Assembly (NCBI RefSeq): GCF_010389155.1 | Contig: NC_057765.1 | Span: forward strand, 248,001-312,000 | Source: Erigeron canadensis | Taxonomy: Eukaryota; Streptophyta; Magnoliopsida; Asterales; Asteraceae | Direction of reading: 5' to 3' | Length of the DNA: 64,000 bases | Part shown: positions 1 through 12,400 of the stretch, piece after piece | How positions within the stretch are numbered: position 1 is the first letter of the stretch | Layout of the letters: the number at the start of each line of letters is the position of its first letter | Translations under genes and position numbers: made by a program | The notes under the pieces: model-generated | What the model saw: the letters and a program-made list of their open reading frames with translations, nothing else | Told to the model about the DNA's origin: nothing | Database searches by the model: none

Positions 1-1220
1 GTAAGTTTAGATTATTTACTAAAGTATTAGGGTTATTATTTTATATTCATAATTATAGGTTCAATAGTGAAAACATAAATCATGTTTTAAGTTGCATACT
101 CCTTTATAAGTTTAAGTTAGTTTGTAGTGCCTAAAAATACATTAGTTTTTTGCATGGTTACCATTTCGATTACTCTAAATACTCATACGATCATGCACTA
201 TTCGATGTCGGTAGACTCAAAGTTTTGAACTTTTGATCCCTCTGGCTCTTGTCTATGATTTGAAGTCCTACTCGAATGGTTTCATCCATTTGATTCATGT
301 ATTACCAATCCTTGTTTCGTCCCACCATTGCATAATATCACTAGTTTGTCTATTAAATATTATAACAACTCTATCTGACTCAAATTTGCAAGTTAACTCG
401 GTGGATATATACAAAATTACCAAGTACTCCGTAGTTGACAATGCACGTTCTATGTGGGTCGGTCAATTTAATGTGACTCCGTACGATTGTGAATTAGTAG
501 GACAACCTTTCTTATTCATTCATTCATTCTTTTATAATTAACTAACAATTATTTTTGTGTATTATCTATTATAGCAAAATAACTTTGTGTGGAAAGGAAA
601 GAGGAGACGTGTGGTGGGGTGATGAATGCGATTGTCAATGCATGTGCTATCCTTCCTTTATATCTGCGCATCTATTTGGTGAGGAAGTTTTTTAGCATAT
701 ATATATTAAGGTGATTATATGTATTTAATTTTTATTTATCGTGAATTTGAGTAAGTTTTTCTCTCTATATCACTAAATGATAATAGTTTTTTACTTTGAG
801 TGTTTAAAATTGACCATATGGGTAGGAAATCTTATTTACCTATAACTAATACGTGACATTTCTTATTTGGCATAGAATGTCAGTTATTTTTTATTCTCTA
901 ATTATCTAAACATCCTTGATGCGGAAAGTATTGGGCTATATGAGCCCTTATGAGGATGTTTAGATGAAGAGTGATGTTCCTATAGAAATTGTAAAATGAA
1001 TATGATGATTACTGCAGGTGATGAAGGCAATTACAATTCCCTTATTTATTGAGTATTAAAATATGTATAAATAATGATTTTACAGAATTAGTATCATGAT
1101 TGATGCTAGCTAGCTAAGCTACTACATACATTTTTTTTTTTTTAACATTCATGTAATGAAAGCAAGTTGTTATTATTCCCTTTGCCTCCTTCACAATAGT
1201 CTATTGTATTTTAATAACGA

Positions 1221-1394
1221 GAATGGTTAATCAATTTAACTCATATGCCTAAAAATTACATAAAACTTTAAGGATTTGACATGTTAATTCCATTAATTCT
1301 TTTTCTCAATCTTGTCTCCTAATTTTTTATCATGTCATCATCCTATGATTAAGTTGATTTTAGGCATATAAATTAGGTTGATTAATAATTATTC
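1221..1394. mobile_element. MITE-like element, 'TTAATCAA...GCCTAA' family
   Basis: The left end (GAATGGTTAATCAATTTAAC followed by a CATATGCCTAAAA-like stretch) is matched in inverted orientation by the right end, giving imperfect terminal inverted repeats of about 30 bp around a 115-bp AT-rich core. There is no coding capacity. Similar ends recur at about 7705-7875 and 15872-16037, so this is a small local family. I could not define an unambiguous target duplication, and the superfamily is uncertain. Confidence 0.5.
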
Positions 1395-2609
1395 TTTTAA
1401 TAAAATATTATTATCAGTTTGCTGCTTTTAATCTTTTTGGAGTGATTAATGAAATGATAATATTCTTGTTATGTCAGATTTTTATAAGTGTCATCAAATC
1501 AATTTAAAAGGGATTTTCTTTATGAAATAACCTACCCCACCGTCCACTTTGCTTTTTTATTTTTTACACTGCGTATATGCTAATTCTAGCTAGTAATATT
1601 CATCTATTATAGATACTGATATATATGATGCAAGAAAAGCAAGATTAGGTATATAAGTTGGTTATTAGATCGATCGAAACAAGAAGCAGATCTCCACGTA
1701 AGTGTTAACCTCGAGTCTATTTACCAAAATATTAGATTTATGGGCTTTTTATGGTATATAAATTTAAAAAAAAAATGTGTCTATTAATTGATAAGATTGG
1801 TAATTAGATTGGTATAGATTTGAATTAATGTAAATTCAAAATAAAAGATCGATTGAAATGTCATCTATTATTTTAAATTATTATTTTTGACTTACTTTTA
1901 ATATTGGCTTAATTTGCATTAAGCTATAGTCATAGTTGTTGGACTCTTATTAGTTATGAATGAATTCTTATCAGTCAAGTGAAGATACAAAAACAAACCA
2001 ATATATGTAGTAGTTTGATATTATAGTTATATAACATTACTAGATTATACTTGTTCGATGGACAAGAACACCATAAATAAAAGTAATTACTAATTACTCC
2101 GTACTTATTATGAACGTTATTTTATCAAATGCTAAATCAAATCATATGTAAGACCAAATAAATTTAATAAAAAATATTAGAATTTAACACTTTATAAAAA
2201 TTCATTGTATTATTTACCCAAAAGTTTCACAATAAAACTAAAAATATTTTTAATGATACAATACTCTCATTTTGTATATAAAATCTGAAGAGAAGAAATA
2301 TAAATAACTATAAAAGCATATATCAAAAATATGTGTGTGAATTTGATAAAGTATTTAATTTAACATTGATATTTTACAAAGCTAGATTAAAATAAAAAAA
2401 TACATATCTTACAATATTATCGGTTAGTAAATAGATTTAGTTATCAATGTAATCTAGTTTTATATTATATTCAAATAAATTATATTCTGCGTACAAAGAT
2501 AATTACATACAAAGAAATAAGTTACAAAAATCGATAATTATATTATCAATGTCATTTAATTAGTTTTAATATTTCACTCAATATCTATCATTGTTTACAA
2601 AAAATAAAC

Positions 2610-2700
2610 ATATATTAAGTTAAATCAAGTGGTTTGTGCATAATATTAAAAGTTAGAGGTCATAAGTTCTAATCTTGTATTTGCTTTTTTTTTAAAAAAA
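2610..2700 (+). repeat. Possible SINE head (tRNA-like)
   Basis: An A-box-like motif (ATCAAGTGGTTTG) is followed about 30 bp later by a B-box-like motif (GGTCATAAGTTCTAATC), then T- and A-rich runs. This matches the pol III promoter layout of tRNA-derived SINEs and resembles the head of the better-delimited SINE at 45133-45366. I saw no target duplication, so the call is tentative. Confidence 0.4.
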
Positions 2701-3055
2701 AAACTTTAAATTTGATAAAAACAAACGTCCATACATAAACGCCACTTAGGCAAATGATAATGTGGCGAATGAATTGTCACACGAGCACTACAAAAATATA
2801 GATTTAAATGTCAATAGTTATCAGAAAATGTCACCTAAGCGAAAACACTAATTGGCACGAAAATATAAGCACCACGTTAGAAAAAAAAAACTACCAATCT
2901 CTTGATTATATGAAGTATAGAGATATAATATTTTTGTTTTGTGCTATTTATGTTTTTTTTATTCTTTTAGTGATAAATATGACTCAAAACTATTGAATAT
3001 ATGTAATACTTTTGGTAAATGTATTATCATAATTAGCTGAGCAATGACATCTAAA

Positions 3056-3250
3056 CAGGCAGTATGCTCAGGGATCGAGACACCTTACAACCGCTGAAAA
3101 ACCCCAATAGGATCCCATTTTTACGTCCAAGATGTAAATGCCCGAGGTCAATGGGGAGCCAAGACTCGATCCCATGACCTCCAAGCCAATATGACCTCTC
3201 ACCAAGTCCCCCAAAGGGGACCCCCGCTGGCCATTGCGCCAAAGCCTCAT
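3056..3250 (-). mobile_element. tRNA-derived SINE, minus orientation
   Basis: Read on the minus strand, the segment has an A box (TTTGGCGCAATGGCC) and a B box (GGTCATGGGATCGAGTC) at tRNA-like spacing, followed by a GC-richer body unlike the surrounding AT-rich DNA. Two overlapping open frames here are by-products. The element ends near CATACTGCCTG on the minus strand. I did not find a clear target-site duplication, so exact ends are approximate. Confidence 0.6.
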
Positions 3251-3790
3251 TTATAAGTTTGTCGCACAATTAATTATACTATATTAACTAGTGTGATTTC
3301 GGAGATAAATCGTAAGTTTATGACTCAAAATTATCGAATACGTAATATTATAATAATGTATTATGATAATCAAATTATTTTGTGAATAAATATGTCACAT
3401 ATATAATTATATTATAAATAAAAGTTTCTATCATTAGTCCTACGATTTGAGTGACAATTCAAATTACGAGTCAAAAACAAGTTTTCGTGTTTAGTCAAAA
3501 AACTATTGCTATGCTATACATTTGATCGAAAGCATAAAAAGATGAATGTATATTTATTAGAATGGAAGGAAGGAGGGAGGGGACAAAAGTTGAGAGGGTA
3601 CACATGCATTGTGTTTGTTGGGTACTCGATCAATACTAAACATTAATCAATGTGCCTAATATTGATAATCACAGTCGACAGATCGAGCCGGCAGTATCTT
3701 TCTGTTAAATACCATCTAATTACCACCTCTTTTTAATTAACATATCTTTTTATTTCATTTTAAAATGATTGAATAATAAATAATAAAGTT

Positions 3791-4070
3791 AATTACAGAA
3801 ATCGTCCATGTCGTAGACCTACACTTGCAGCTTCCGTCCTTAAGTTTAATAAATTACAGTTTTAGTCCAAAAACCCTTGTTTCGTCGACACTTTTGGTCC
3901 TGAACATAAACGTGAGAGGTCACGTGCCGAGCACGTGGTGGATAATCTCGCAATTTGACTTAGAGTTGATTACAAAAATCGTCCCTATCGTAAACCACCA
4001 CTAAAACTGATATTAAACTTATGGACGAAAGCCACAACTAGAAGTTCACGACAGGGACGATTCTATAATT
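3791..4070. mobile_element. Non-autonomous TIR element (MITE), 280 bp
   Basis: The first 75 bp (starting AATTACAGAAATCGTCC) reappear inverted at the right end (ending GGGACGATTCTATAATT), with about 80% identity by eye. Shared blocks include the sequence around CTTCCGTCC/CTTTCGTCC and AAGTTTAAT. The core carries a CACGTG-containing stretch near 3920. No ORF is present. The terminal repeats support a DNA transposon derivative; I could not fix the target duplication. Confidence 0.55.
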
Positions 4071-5090
4071 ATCTAAATAATACTAATAGTAATATTTACA
4101 AAACAAATGGTAAACCAAAATGTGTTGGTTCAAACTAATCCATTCAAACCATGTCATATTTTTTTATTCTTTTTTATTTATAACATTTAATCACAACCAA
4201 TAAATATTATCCTTAACAATGTTTTTTTCCTATTTGTTTAAGTTTATAGCATTTCCAAGAAATTTTGTACCAAGTATTCAAAATGTTTAAGACACATTGT
4301 AAAGATATTTCACAATGTAGTATAGATGATCAATAGTCCTTAATGATATATGGAGATATATTATATGTTCAAACTTCAAAACTTTATATATAGACGTTTT
4401 GTTTAAATGTGAACAAAACAAGGAGACAAAGAGTGTACCTAAAAGCGGAAGTTGCCTTAATCTATGAGAAATTATTTACAAAAAGCAATTCGAAAACAAA
4501 TTTTCTTCAATAACACATATTTATATAAAGTTTTACATGTGAATAAACTTTAAAAACATGTGATGGACAATGATTTCCAACCACCAAATACATAAAGCAA
4601 AATATATACACATTGAACCTCTCTTGGGGTTGATTATTATAAAATACATGTATTAAAATAATCAAAACAAATAAGATAAGATCATGATCGTTGAATCAAT
4701 AAAACTGATACATGAGGATTCATAGAGCAAAATATATACATTGATGCACGAAGATTACCATGATGCACAATAATATTCAATCAAAAGACTATGATAGTTT
4801 TATTTGTTTTACTTTAATAGTTGTTTTATTTTAATTATAACTTGTATATATTATATTCTATAAGAGAATAATCTATACATATATAAATTTATGTATACCT
4901 AATTCCAAATTAGGTATAACTTGATATGCCCTAATGTTAACGAACTTGTTCATATATATATATATATATGAGAAAGTGAGTATGAAGCTGTTACACACCT
5001 AACTTGAATAAAAACCCCTCACATGCTATTTTTATTTTTAATAATTTGAATAAATGATTGGACCACATGTATTTTATGTATTAAAAATTA
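4071..5090. other. Gene-free AT-rich intergenic DNA
   Basis: No gene or structured element is recognisable. The stretch contains a short (AT)n run near 4955 and scattered AT-rich simple sequence only. Confidence 0.5.
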
Positions 5091-5095
5091 GGATG

Positions 5096-6621
5096 TTATG
5101 CGTGAAATCGAGACTTCAAATTTAATAACAAAAATCACCTAGATACTGACTACAACACACTCACAGGCAGTGAACCCGTTTGTATGCAATATAGTTAGCT
5201 TAGTAAATCCGAGGTCGATCACAAGGACTAAAGTAAGCAATTGTTCAAATTAAGCAATTCAAGTTAGAGAGGGGGTTTTTTGACCGAGTTGTCACCGTAT
5301 AAATAGTAAGAAAAATCAATTAGAAATCCCGAAAGATTAATTGAAAAGAAACCGGCATGACCGGGGTAGGGATCGTCCTCAAACGATAGTGAAAATTGAT
5401 TATAACAATAATATATAAAGGTCATCCATCTCAAATCCGTTCGACAATATGCTCAGATTGCACATAAATGAATTTCAAATCCAATTTAGTTGACAATGAT
5501 AATCATGACAAAAAGAAAACACACAAACTGGTACCACCAAAGTTTGTAAAATCATTTCAATAACCTAATGAGTCAGTTCCTTTGTAAAAACTGGCACCAT
5601 CAATGCTTAAAACAATTTCCTTAACCAACTAGTTTATTCGATTATCAAATTAACAATTGCATCTATGTGAAGAAACCATGGTACCACCAACCGTTATCTA
5701 ACACGTTGACAAAATGATTCTTTTTATTAAAATGATATTTACTATCATACCATGAACTAGTGATAATTCATTAAAGATAATTAATTGAAATCACATATAT
5801 GTTCAATTGATACCACTAACGAATAACACACATATCACCAACATCATAAAAATAATTAATTAAGAATCAAATCATCAAAATCACGACACAACGATAATTG
5901 AAATCAACTTTGAATTAATAAAAGTAGTGCAATCCTTACATATTGTCTCACTTCATCATAACAGATAATAAAGTAATTAGCCACTCATATTAATTATGAA
6001 ATAACAAATCAAATATGAAGAATTCATTGTTACCGAGTTCAAGAAATCGAAAGAAATGAACGAGATAAATCCAATGATGTTCTTGATCTTCAAAGATGAT
6101 TAATCTGATGAAAAATCCCTTCAAAAGATGCTAAAAACGGATGGAAAGTAAAAGGTAGGTTTGAGAATCTTTTTGCAAGCTTATATAGTTGCCCTAAATT
6201 CTTCAAAAAAATTCATCTTGTGGCGCAACCTGCAAGTTGCGTTGCAACGTGCTTTGACTGCGTTGACTCTTTAACTTTCGTTGACTCAAGGCTGGCTTGA
6301 ATCTGCACGCGTTGCGTCGCAACTTATCTTTCTGTTTTGCAGTTGCGGCGCAATTCAAGATTGTGTCCCAATGTGTCTCTTAACCGTTTAAGTTCTATTG
6401 ACCAGACTCCAAATGCAACTTCGGGACTCGTAAAACTTACGTAAGCACTTATTTTGCCTCAAAAATGTCATTTCCTCCAAAACTACGCTCAAGTACCTGT
6501 TAACATCCCGAAACACTAACAAATACCATAAAACATACCAAATGTATACGAAAATGACTCAAAATCTACTTAAAAACAACTAAAGACATTGTGGGAAATG
6601 GATATAAAATAAGACACATCA
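5096..6621 (-). mobile_element. Solo LTR of a gypsy-type retrotransposon
   Basis: On the minus strand this 1526-bp block starts TGATGTGTCTTATTTTAT and ends CGATTTCACGCATAA. It is flanked on both sides by the same 5-bp word, GGATG (5091-5095 and 6622-6626, plus strand), the expected LTR target duplication. Both ends match the LTR near 52939-56060, which starts TGATGTCGCCTATTTTAT and ends CGATTTTACACATCAA. No internal region or second LTR is attached, so it is a solo LTR, probably left by recombination between two LTRs. It has no coding capacity. Confidence 0.75.
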
Positions 6622-6626
6622 GGATG

Positions 6627-7542
6627 TCAAGAGTTTTTCTCCCAATTTAGATGCCTAACAGGAGTAACAGCATTCCCCCTATATATCATTCACATACGAA
6701 CATATTAAGTTATCAAATTATAATTTAATTGTTTTTAAGATTTTTTAATTTATAACATTTTCACATGAACTTTTATATATATATATATACATAAACCATA
6801 GGGGTACATGCGTAATACGGCGACAACGACGACGATGGGTGGGGGTGGCAGTGACAATGACAATGACAATGACAGTGACAGTGACGGTCGGCGGTGATGG
6901 CAATAAAGTGTCGTTATTATATATAAGTAATTGATGTAAACGAGGTAGTATATATAATTTAAAAGTAGACGGATGTATGCTGTAAATATTTTCATTACTA
7001 ATATTATAAATATATTTAATGAAAATATTTAAATTATTAAATAAAATGATGGGTTTTTTTTTAATTTGAAAATAATTTGGGGCTATTTTGAGTAAATGTA
7101 ATATGTAAGTTGAAAAGATATTGAAATTTAAGGATATTTTAGTTTTTTAAAGATAGATAATTTAGAGGGGATATTGTAATTTGTTTAATTGGGGGGAAAA
7201 TAATAATATATATCCAATAAACATGCATGAGTGGTGGGTTTAAATTTATATGAATCGACAACTTACATCTAAACGAAAAAATTGTGGGGTGGGAGCAAAA
7301 CACGCACTCTTATTTTATACTTAGATTGCATTTTTATGTTGGCTTCTTGTAAATTAACATGACTCTTCATCCTAGATATTCCCTTCTCTATATGTATTAT
7401 TACTAATAACTAATAATCTCTCCAATGATTTGTTTATTTTGATCGATTTTAACTTTTGTTTATTTATTCACAACCAATCGATAAGCTATCTTATTATATA
7501 ATTAAGCGATATATGGTTGATTCTATGTGGTATTTTTATTTA
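6627..7542. other. Gene-free interval with hexanucleotide microsatellite
   Basis: No gene is seen. A GACAAT/GACAGT hexanucleotide microsatellite lies at about 6848-6888; it creates an artificial serine/leucine open frame on the minus strand. The rest is AT-rich. Confidence 0.5.
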
Positions 7543-7960
7543 GGGAGAATTTCAGATATATCCCATTTTAACACTCTAATTACATTTTTACCTAACTAAA
7601 ATTAATAAATTCATATATACCTAATTATAGCTTATACAAATTTTCACCAACAAACTCCCTAATCGCATTTAATAGGAGGGAGAATATGATAGATTATAAA
7701 TTAAAATTGGGTATAAGAAAATGATCAATCCTATTAATTTATCCTCCTAATGATATGATCATGACACATGTTGTAATCAAATGATGAGATTATGAGAGAG
7801 AATTTACATTTGGCAATGAGTTAAGGTATTAGGAAGATATTAGGAAGATGAGTTAGGAGGATTGATCATTTCCCGTGGGTATATATGAAATAATTAGTTT
7901 TAGTTGGGTAAATATGTAATTAAGTTGTTAAAATAAGATATATATATATATAATTCTCCC
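7543..7960. mobile_element. Mutator-like MITE with nested second MITE
   Basis: Outer terminal inverted repeats of about 80 bp begin GGGAGAATTTCAGATATA on the left and, on the opposite strand, GGGAGAATTATATATATA on the right. Matching blocks include TTTTAACA, TAATTACAT and ACTAAAA. Flanking 9-mers TTTTATTTA and TTTTATATA differ at one base, consistent with a Mutator-type 9-bp target duplication. Inside, about 7705-7875, a second pair of inverted ends (AATGATCAATCCT and AGGATTGATCATT) marks a nested element related to those at 1221 and 15872. No coding capacity. Confidence 0.6.
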
Positions 7961-8940
7961 TTTTATATAAGTGATAATTAACTTTTTTGCTTATTTGTCC
8001 AATTTTTGATATGGAAGTCCCCATTTTAAATTGTCATGTATATGTATACCTCATTTAACTTAAGTTTAGTTGGGATCCTTATTTGACAAATTATATCCCA
8101 ATTAGAAACATTTGAGGTTAATAATATATTTTTGCATTTTAATAATTTGACCACAAAGTTTTCTAGTTTTCAACTTTGTCCCTATCAACATTTTAATTTA
8201 GTTTTTCTTGAATCATTTGACCACTAATATTATTTGGTTTTTGTTTCCTAATACTAATGCTAATAATCATTATATATATAAAATACTAAACTAAAAAACA
8301 GATAAAAATTTAGCTGTTATATCCTTTAAAGTTAGAAATAAAAACAATAATTTATTAAATTAAAGATAAGGATAAAACCTGTGACTTTTAACGAACCACG
8401 TGGATGATTTATATAAAAAAAACTCTAATTTTTATAACATGTACTATAAAACGTCATTTAAATATATAGAGACAGATGATAAATATATCAAAAAAAAAGC
8501 TAGATTCTCCTAATAAATAGCCTAATAATTCATTTAAAAACCTTAAATTATTACCTATCAAATCCACAAATTTTTTTTCCTCATAAACTTATCTTTTGTT
8601 TCTATCAAATATCATAATTATATAGTTAGATAAATTTTATGTTTTCCCGCAACTATGTTTATTTTCCGGTTACCTTTTATATATTTTCCGGCATTGATAA
8701 ATTGGCGAGTTTTTGCTAGTTTTGTACACTACACTATGCAATTTGACAAGTTTTGGTAACTTTTAGCGATAATATGTGTCGTAATTTCATCGGTCGAAAA
8801 TAGTCAATTTACAAATATTTGGCATTACAACCTTGTCCCTTAATAACCGCTATATCCGAGTAACACTTTAGTTAGAGAAAGTTAAGAAAAAGAAAAAGTC
8901 GGCATAGTAATGATGAATGGTCTTTAGTGGTCTATGGGGA
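7961..8940. other. Gene-free AT-rich upstream region of the ARF gene
   Basis: No gene is recognised. The stretch is AT-rich with short homopolymers. Its right end grades into the probable ARF promoter. Confidence 0.45.
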
Positions 8941-8943
8941 TGA

Positions 8944-8953
8944 TATATATAAA
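8944..8953 (+). promoter_or_regulatory. Candidate TATA box of the ARF gene
   Basis: TATATATAAA lies about 300 bp upstream of the ARF start codon. A start site some 30 bp downstream would give a leader of roughly 275 nt containing at least four short upstream ORFs. The transcription start is inferred, not shown. Confidence 0.4.
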
Positions 8954-9009
8954 GCAAAGAAATGCTACATAGTACAGTAATATAAATATAAATAGGGGTA
9001 TAGTAGTAG

Positions 9010-9157
9010 ATGCGCTGGTACTAGTATTATATACTCATAATAATAAAATGTTGATTCATCTCCAGCCGGATGCTGCTACAAATTATCGTCTTTCCTAGCT
9101 AGCTAACATCATTCATTCTATTCTATTTTATTAATAAGTATGCAGCTGATCGCCTGA
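9010..9157 (+). promoter_or_regulatory. Upstream ORFs in the ARF 5' leader
   Basis: Four short ATG-to-stop frames precede the ARF start at 9255: 9010-9024 (4 codons), 9048-9098 (16 codons, MLIHLQPDAATNYRLS), 9070-9102 (10 codons, overlapping the previous one) and 9140-9157 (5 codons). None is in frame with the ARF. Several Arabidopsis ARF mRNAs are known to be held back by upstream ORFs. Whether these are transcribed depends on the real start site, which I infer only from the TATA-like box near 8944. Confidence 0.45.
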
Positions 9158-9254
9158 TCAGTAGCAACAGTAGTAACTGTAATTGTAATACTCCATATAT
9201 TCTCCATAAGAATATACTCTGTATTTATATTATATTGGAGCGAGCACAAAGAGA

Positions 9255-9434
9255 ATGAAAGCTCCTTCAAACGGTGGTGGTTCCACCACACCCTCTTCAA
9301 CAGCAGCTCAAGGTGTCTATTCTTTCTTTCTTATATAATAATTGTATGTATATTTTGCTGTGTTAATTAAGTTGTTGTTAATTTATCGATCATTAATCCA
9401 TTTCTCCTTCCTTCCTTAATACATTCATATATTC

Positions 9435-9481
<47 letters not shown>

Positions 9482-12400
9482 CTCCTCTGGCCAGCCAGGG
9501 GTGGTGTTATCTCCTCTCCAAAGACTAAATTATGGCCCCCTTCTTCTTGTGTTAATTAGTCTTACATTATTCATTACCACAGTACTATTAAACAACCTCT
9601 CTAATTTTCTAAATTTTTGTCCCTCCGTACATCATAACATACCTTCTTTTTTTTTACTCTCAATATATGCCTTTTTTGTGTGAATTAGTTCTTCTTCTTT
9701 TCTTTCTATAACGTACTGTAATAATTATCATAGTCCTATTCTATTCACCCGAAATAAATAAATTATGAGCTACATAGATGAGTTCAATTTTGAATTAGTT
9801 GACAAAAACTCACTCAATGCATCTTAATAATACTCCACCTCCGTTGTTGGTCCCACTCACTTACTTCTGCCTATTTCATAATTTTGTGATTATATTAGGA
9901 AAATGTTTCTAAATGCAGCCCTTATAGTCGCACTTAACGTGCATAAAAAAAAAAAATTGTATTTATCATATCAAAAATTCACCTCTGAAGAACTATTTAA
10001 TGCACCTTTACTACAGTTCTTAGGGTTGTGTTTAACAAAACCCTATATATATATATATATATATATATAGCTGTGTGTGTACGTGTGTGGTGTTCCAATT
10101 TGTGATGGTGTGTCTTAAATATGCACTGTGCCCACCCTTAATTTTCTTCATTCCCATTGATAATTAGGCGATGCTATATTTTCATCACCTCACATGTGTC
10201 GCTCTTACATTGATACTCGACTCTTGCCCACTAAAATAATTAATAATATCTTGACGAGTGTTAAAAACCCAAGCTTGATTTTATATATTAATTTATTTTC
10301 GAACGCATCCTGATTGAATTTAATTAAGCAAGGAGTGCAGTGGGTTGTACAAAAAAGAAAGAAAGAAAAAAATGATTATGAGTTTGTTCAAGCCGACAAC
10401 TTAATCGCTTACAAGATAGGTGTTGTATTATGTTGATGTTAGGTGTTAGGAAGATAATGAACTCGGAATTATGGCATGCTTGTGCTGGCCCAATGGTCTC
10501 TTTGCCACCCGTTGGAAGTCTGGTTGTCTACTTCCCACAAGGTCACAGTGAACAAGTAAACCTTCTTCTGTATCAAAAATGTTATGTGGATTACGAAATT
10601 TCAAGTGTTCCTGTTTACTTATCAGCCTTTTTTATTTATGTTTTTTGGGGAAATGCATTTAGGTCGCAGCATCTATGCAGAAAGATACGGAAAACATACC
10701 TAGCTATCCTAATCTTCCTTCAAAGCTCATCTGCATGCTTCATAATGTCACATTACATGTATGCGATTTCTATTTTATATTTGCATCAGTAAAAACGGGT
10801 AATGCACCATTTTGGTTGACCTATTTTCATTCTTTTTGATTAGGCTGATGCTGAAACTGATGAGGTGTATGCACAGATGACTCTTCAACCTGTAAATACA
10901 GTAGGTTAACTGGATACATTTCATTTTATTTATATATATTGGTTTTACTTCAAGGTATATAAAAGTTAGTCAACTGAACATGATTGTACATGCAGTATGA
11001 CCAGGAAGCATTACTTATATCTGATTTGGGTCTGAAGCAAAACAAGCAGCCTGGTGAATTCTTCTGCAAAACTCTTACAGCTAGTGACACAAGTACTCAT
11101 GGTGGATTTTCTGTACCTCGTAGAGCTGCTGAAAAGATCTTCCCACCTCTGGTATATCCAATCTTCCTTGATCTATGTTTTAATGATTTTACACAACATT
11201 GCATTTCTCATCTACGTATTCATATTTTGATAGGATTTTTCAATGCAACCTCCAGCTCAGGAGTTGATTGCTAGAGATTTGCATGATCAATCTTGGACAT
11301 TCAGACATATTTATCGAGGTTACTTGGCTTTTTAATTTTGATGCCTTTTCATCAATTAATATATCTCTGTGTTCCATAAATATATGGTTTTATGCAAACA
11401 TGTGACATCTGAAGACACACTTTGGATTTAAGGCTTCTTATCTTGCTTAAATTTCAGGACAACCCAAGAGGCATCTACTCACCACAGGATGGAGCATTTT
11501 TGTCAGCTCTAAAAGGCTTTTTGCTGGAGATGCTGTTCTTTTCGTAAGGTATGGACTATAAAGATACTTTTGATTGCCATGCATATCTGTGGTCGCACTT
11601 AGCTGACAGATAGTGATCATTGTAGGGACGAGAAGTCACAGCTTCTGCTGGGAATTAGACGTGCTAACAGACAGCAGTCTGCTCTCTCCTCATCAGTTAT
11701 ATCAAGTGACAGTATGCACATTGGAATCCTTGCCGCCGCTGCTCATGCTGCTGCTAATAACAGCCCATTCACCATTTTTTACAATCCTAGGTAATTACAT
11801 AACACCATCTCATAAATTTAGTAGCAAATTTCTAATAATTCCAAACTACGAATATTTCTTGCATTCTATTTTAAGTAGTAATTTGTAAATGTGAAAATGT
11901 TTAATTGACAGGGCTAGTCCTGCTGAGTTTGTGATACCCCTGGCCAAGTACAATAAAGCAATGTACGGTCAAGTTTCATTGGGCATGCGGTTCAGAATGA
12001 TGTTTGAAACCGAGGAGTCAGGAGTGCGTAGATACATGGGAACCGTAACTGGTATTAGTGATATGGATCCAATCAGGTGGAAGAATTCACAATGGCGTAG
12101 TCTTCAGGTACACCAACTCCCATCGTAAAAACAAATGTGCTGCTCCCAAGATGGATTTTTGTTTTCAAGCCTGCAATTAAGGGTCCTTTAATTAATTTCA
12201 CACTAGCAATTGTAAAACTTGTTCAAAAGATTTGTCTTTATAATATACTTACTATTTTGTTTTTGGGTAAATGATCATTCGACCATGGTAAACATTCATT
12301 AATGAAAAGTAAAGAATAAGTACAAGACAAGCACCTTTGTGCCCCAGTGGTAAACCGGCTGCTCAAAAAGACATAAACCATATAGGGGTTCCAAACAGGC

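Larger units (their letters stand above)
1..3050. other. Gene-free AT-rich intergenic DNA
   Basis: I see no supportable gene here. Open frames are short, low in complexity and lack splice or domain support. The stretch holds one MITE-like inverted repeat (1221-1394) and a possible SINE head (about 2610-2700); the rest is unassigned AT-rich sequence. Confidence 0.6.

Noticed and set aside
233..541. 102-codon open frame near the left edge
   Set aside because: It begins at a non-ATG codon and has no domain, splice signals or similarity I recognise.
6750..6995. Minus-strand frame with a Ser-Leu repeat
   Set aside because: Created by the GACAAT/GACAGT microsatellite; no start context or domain.
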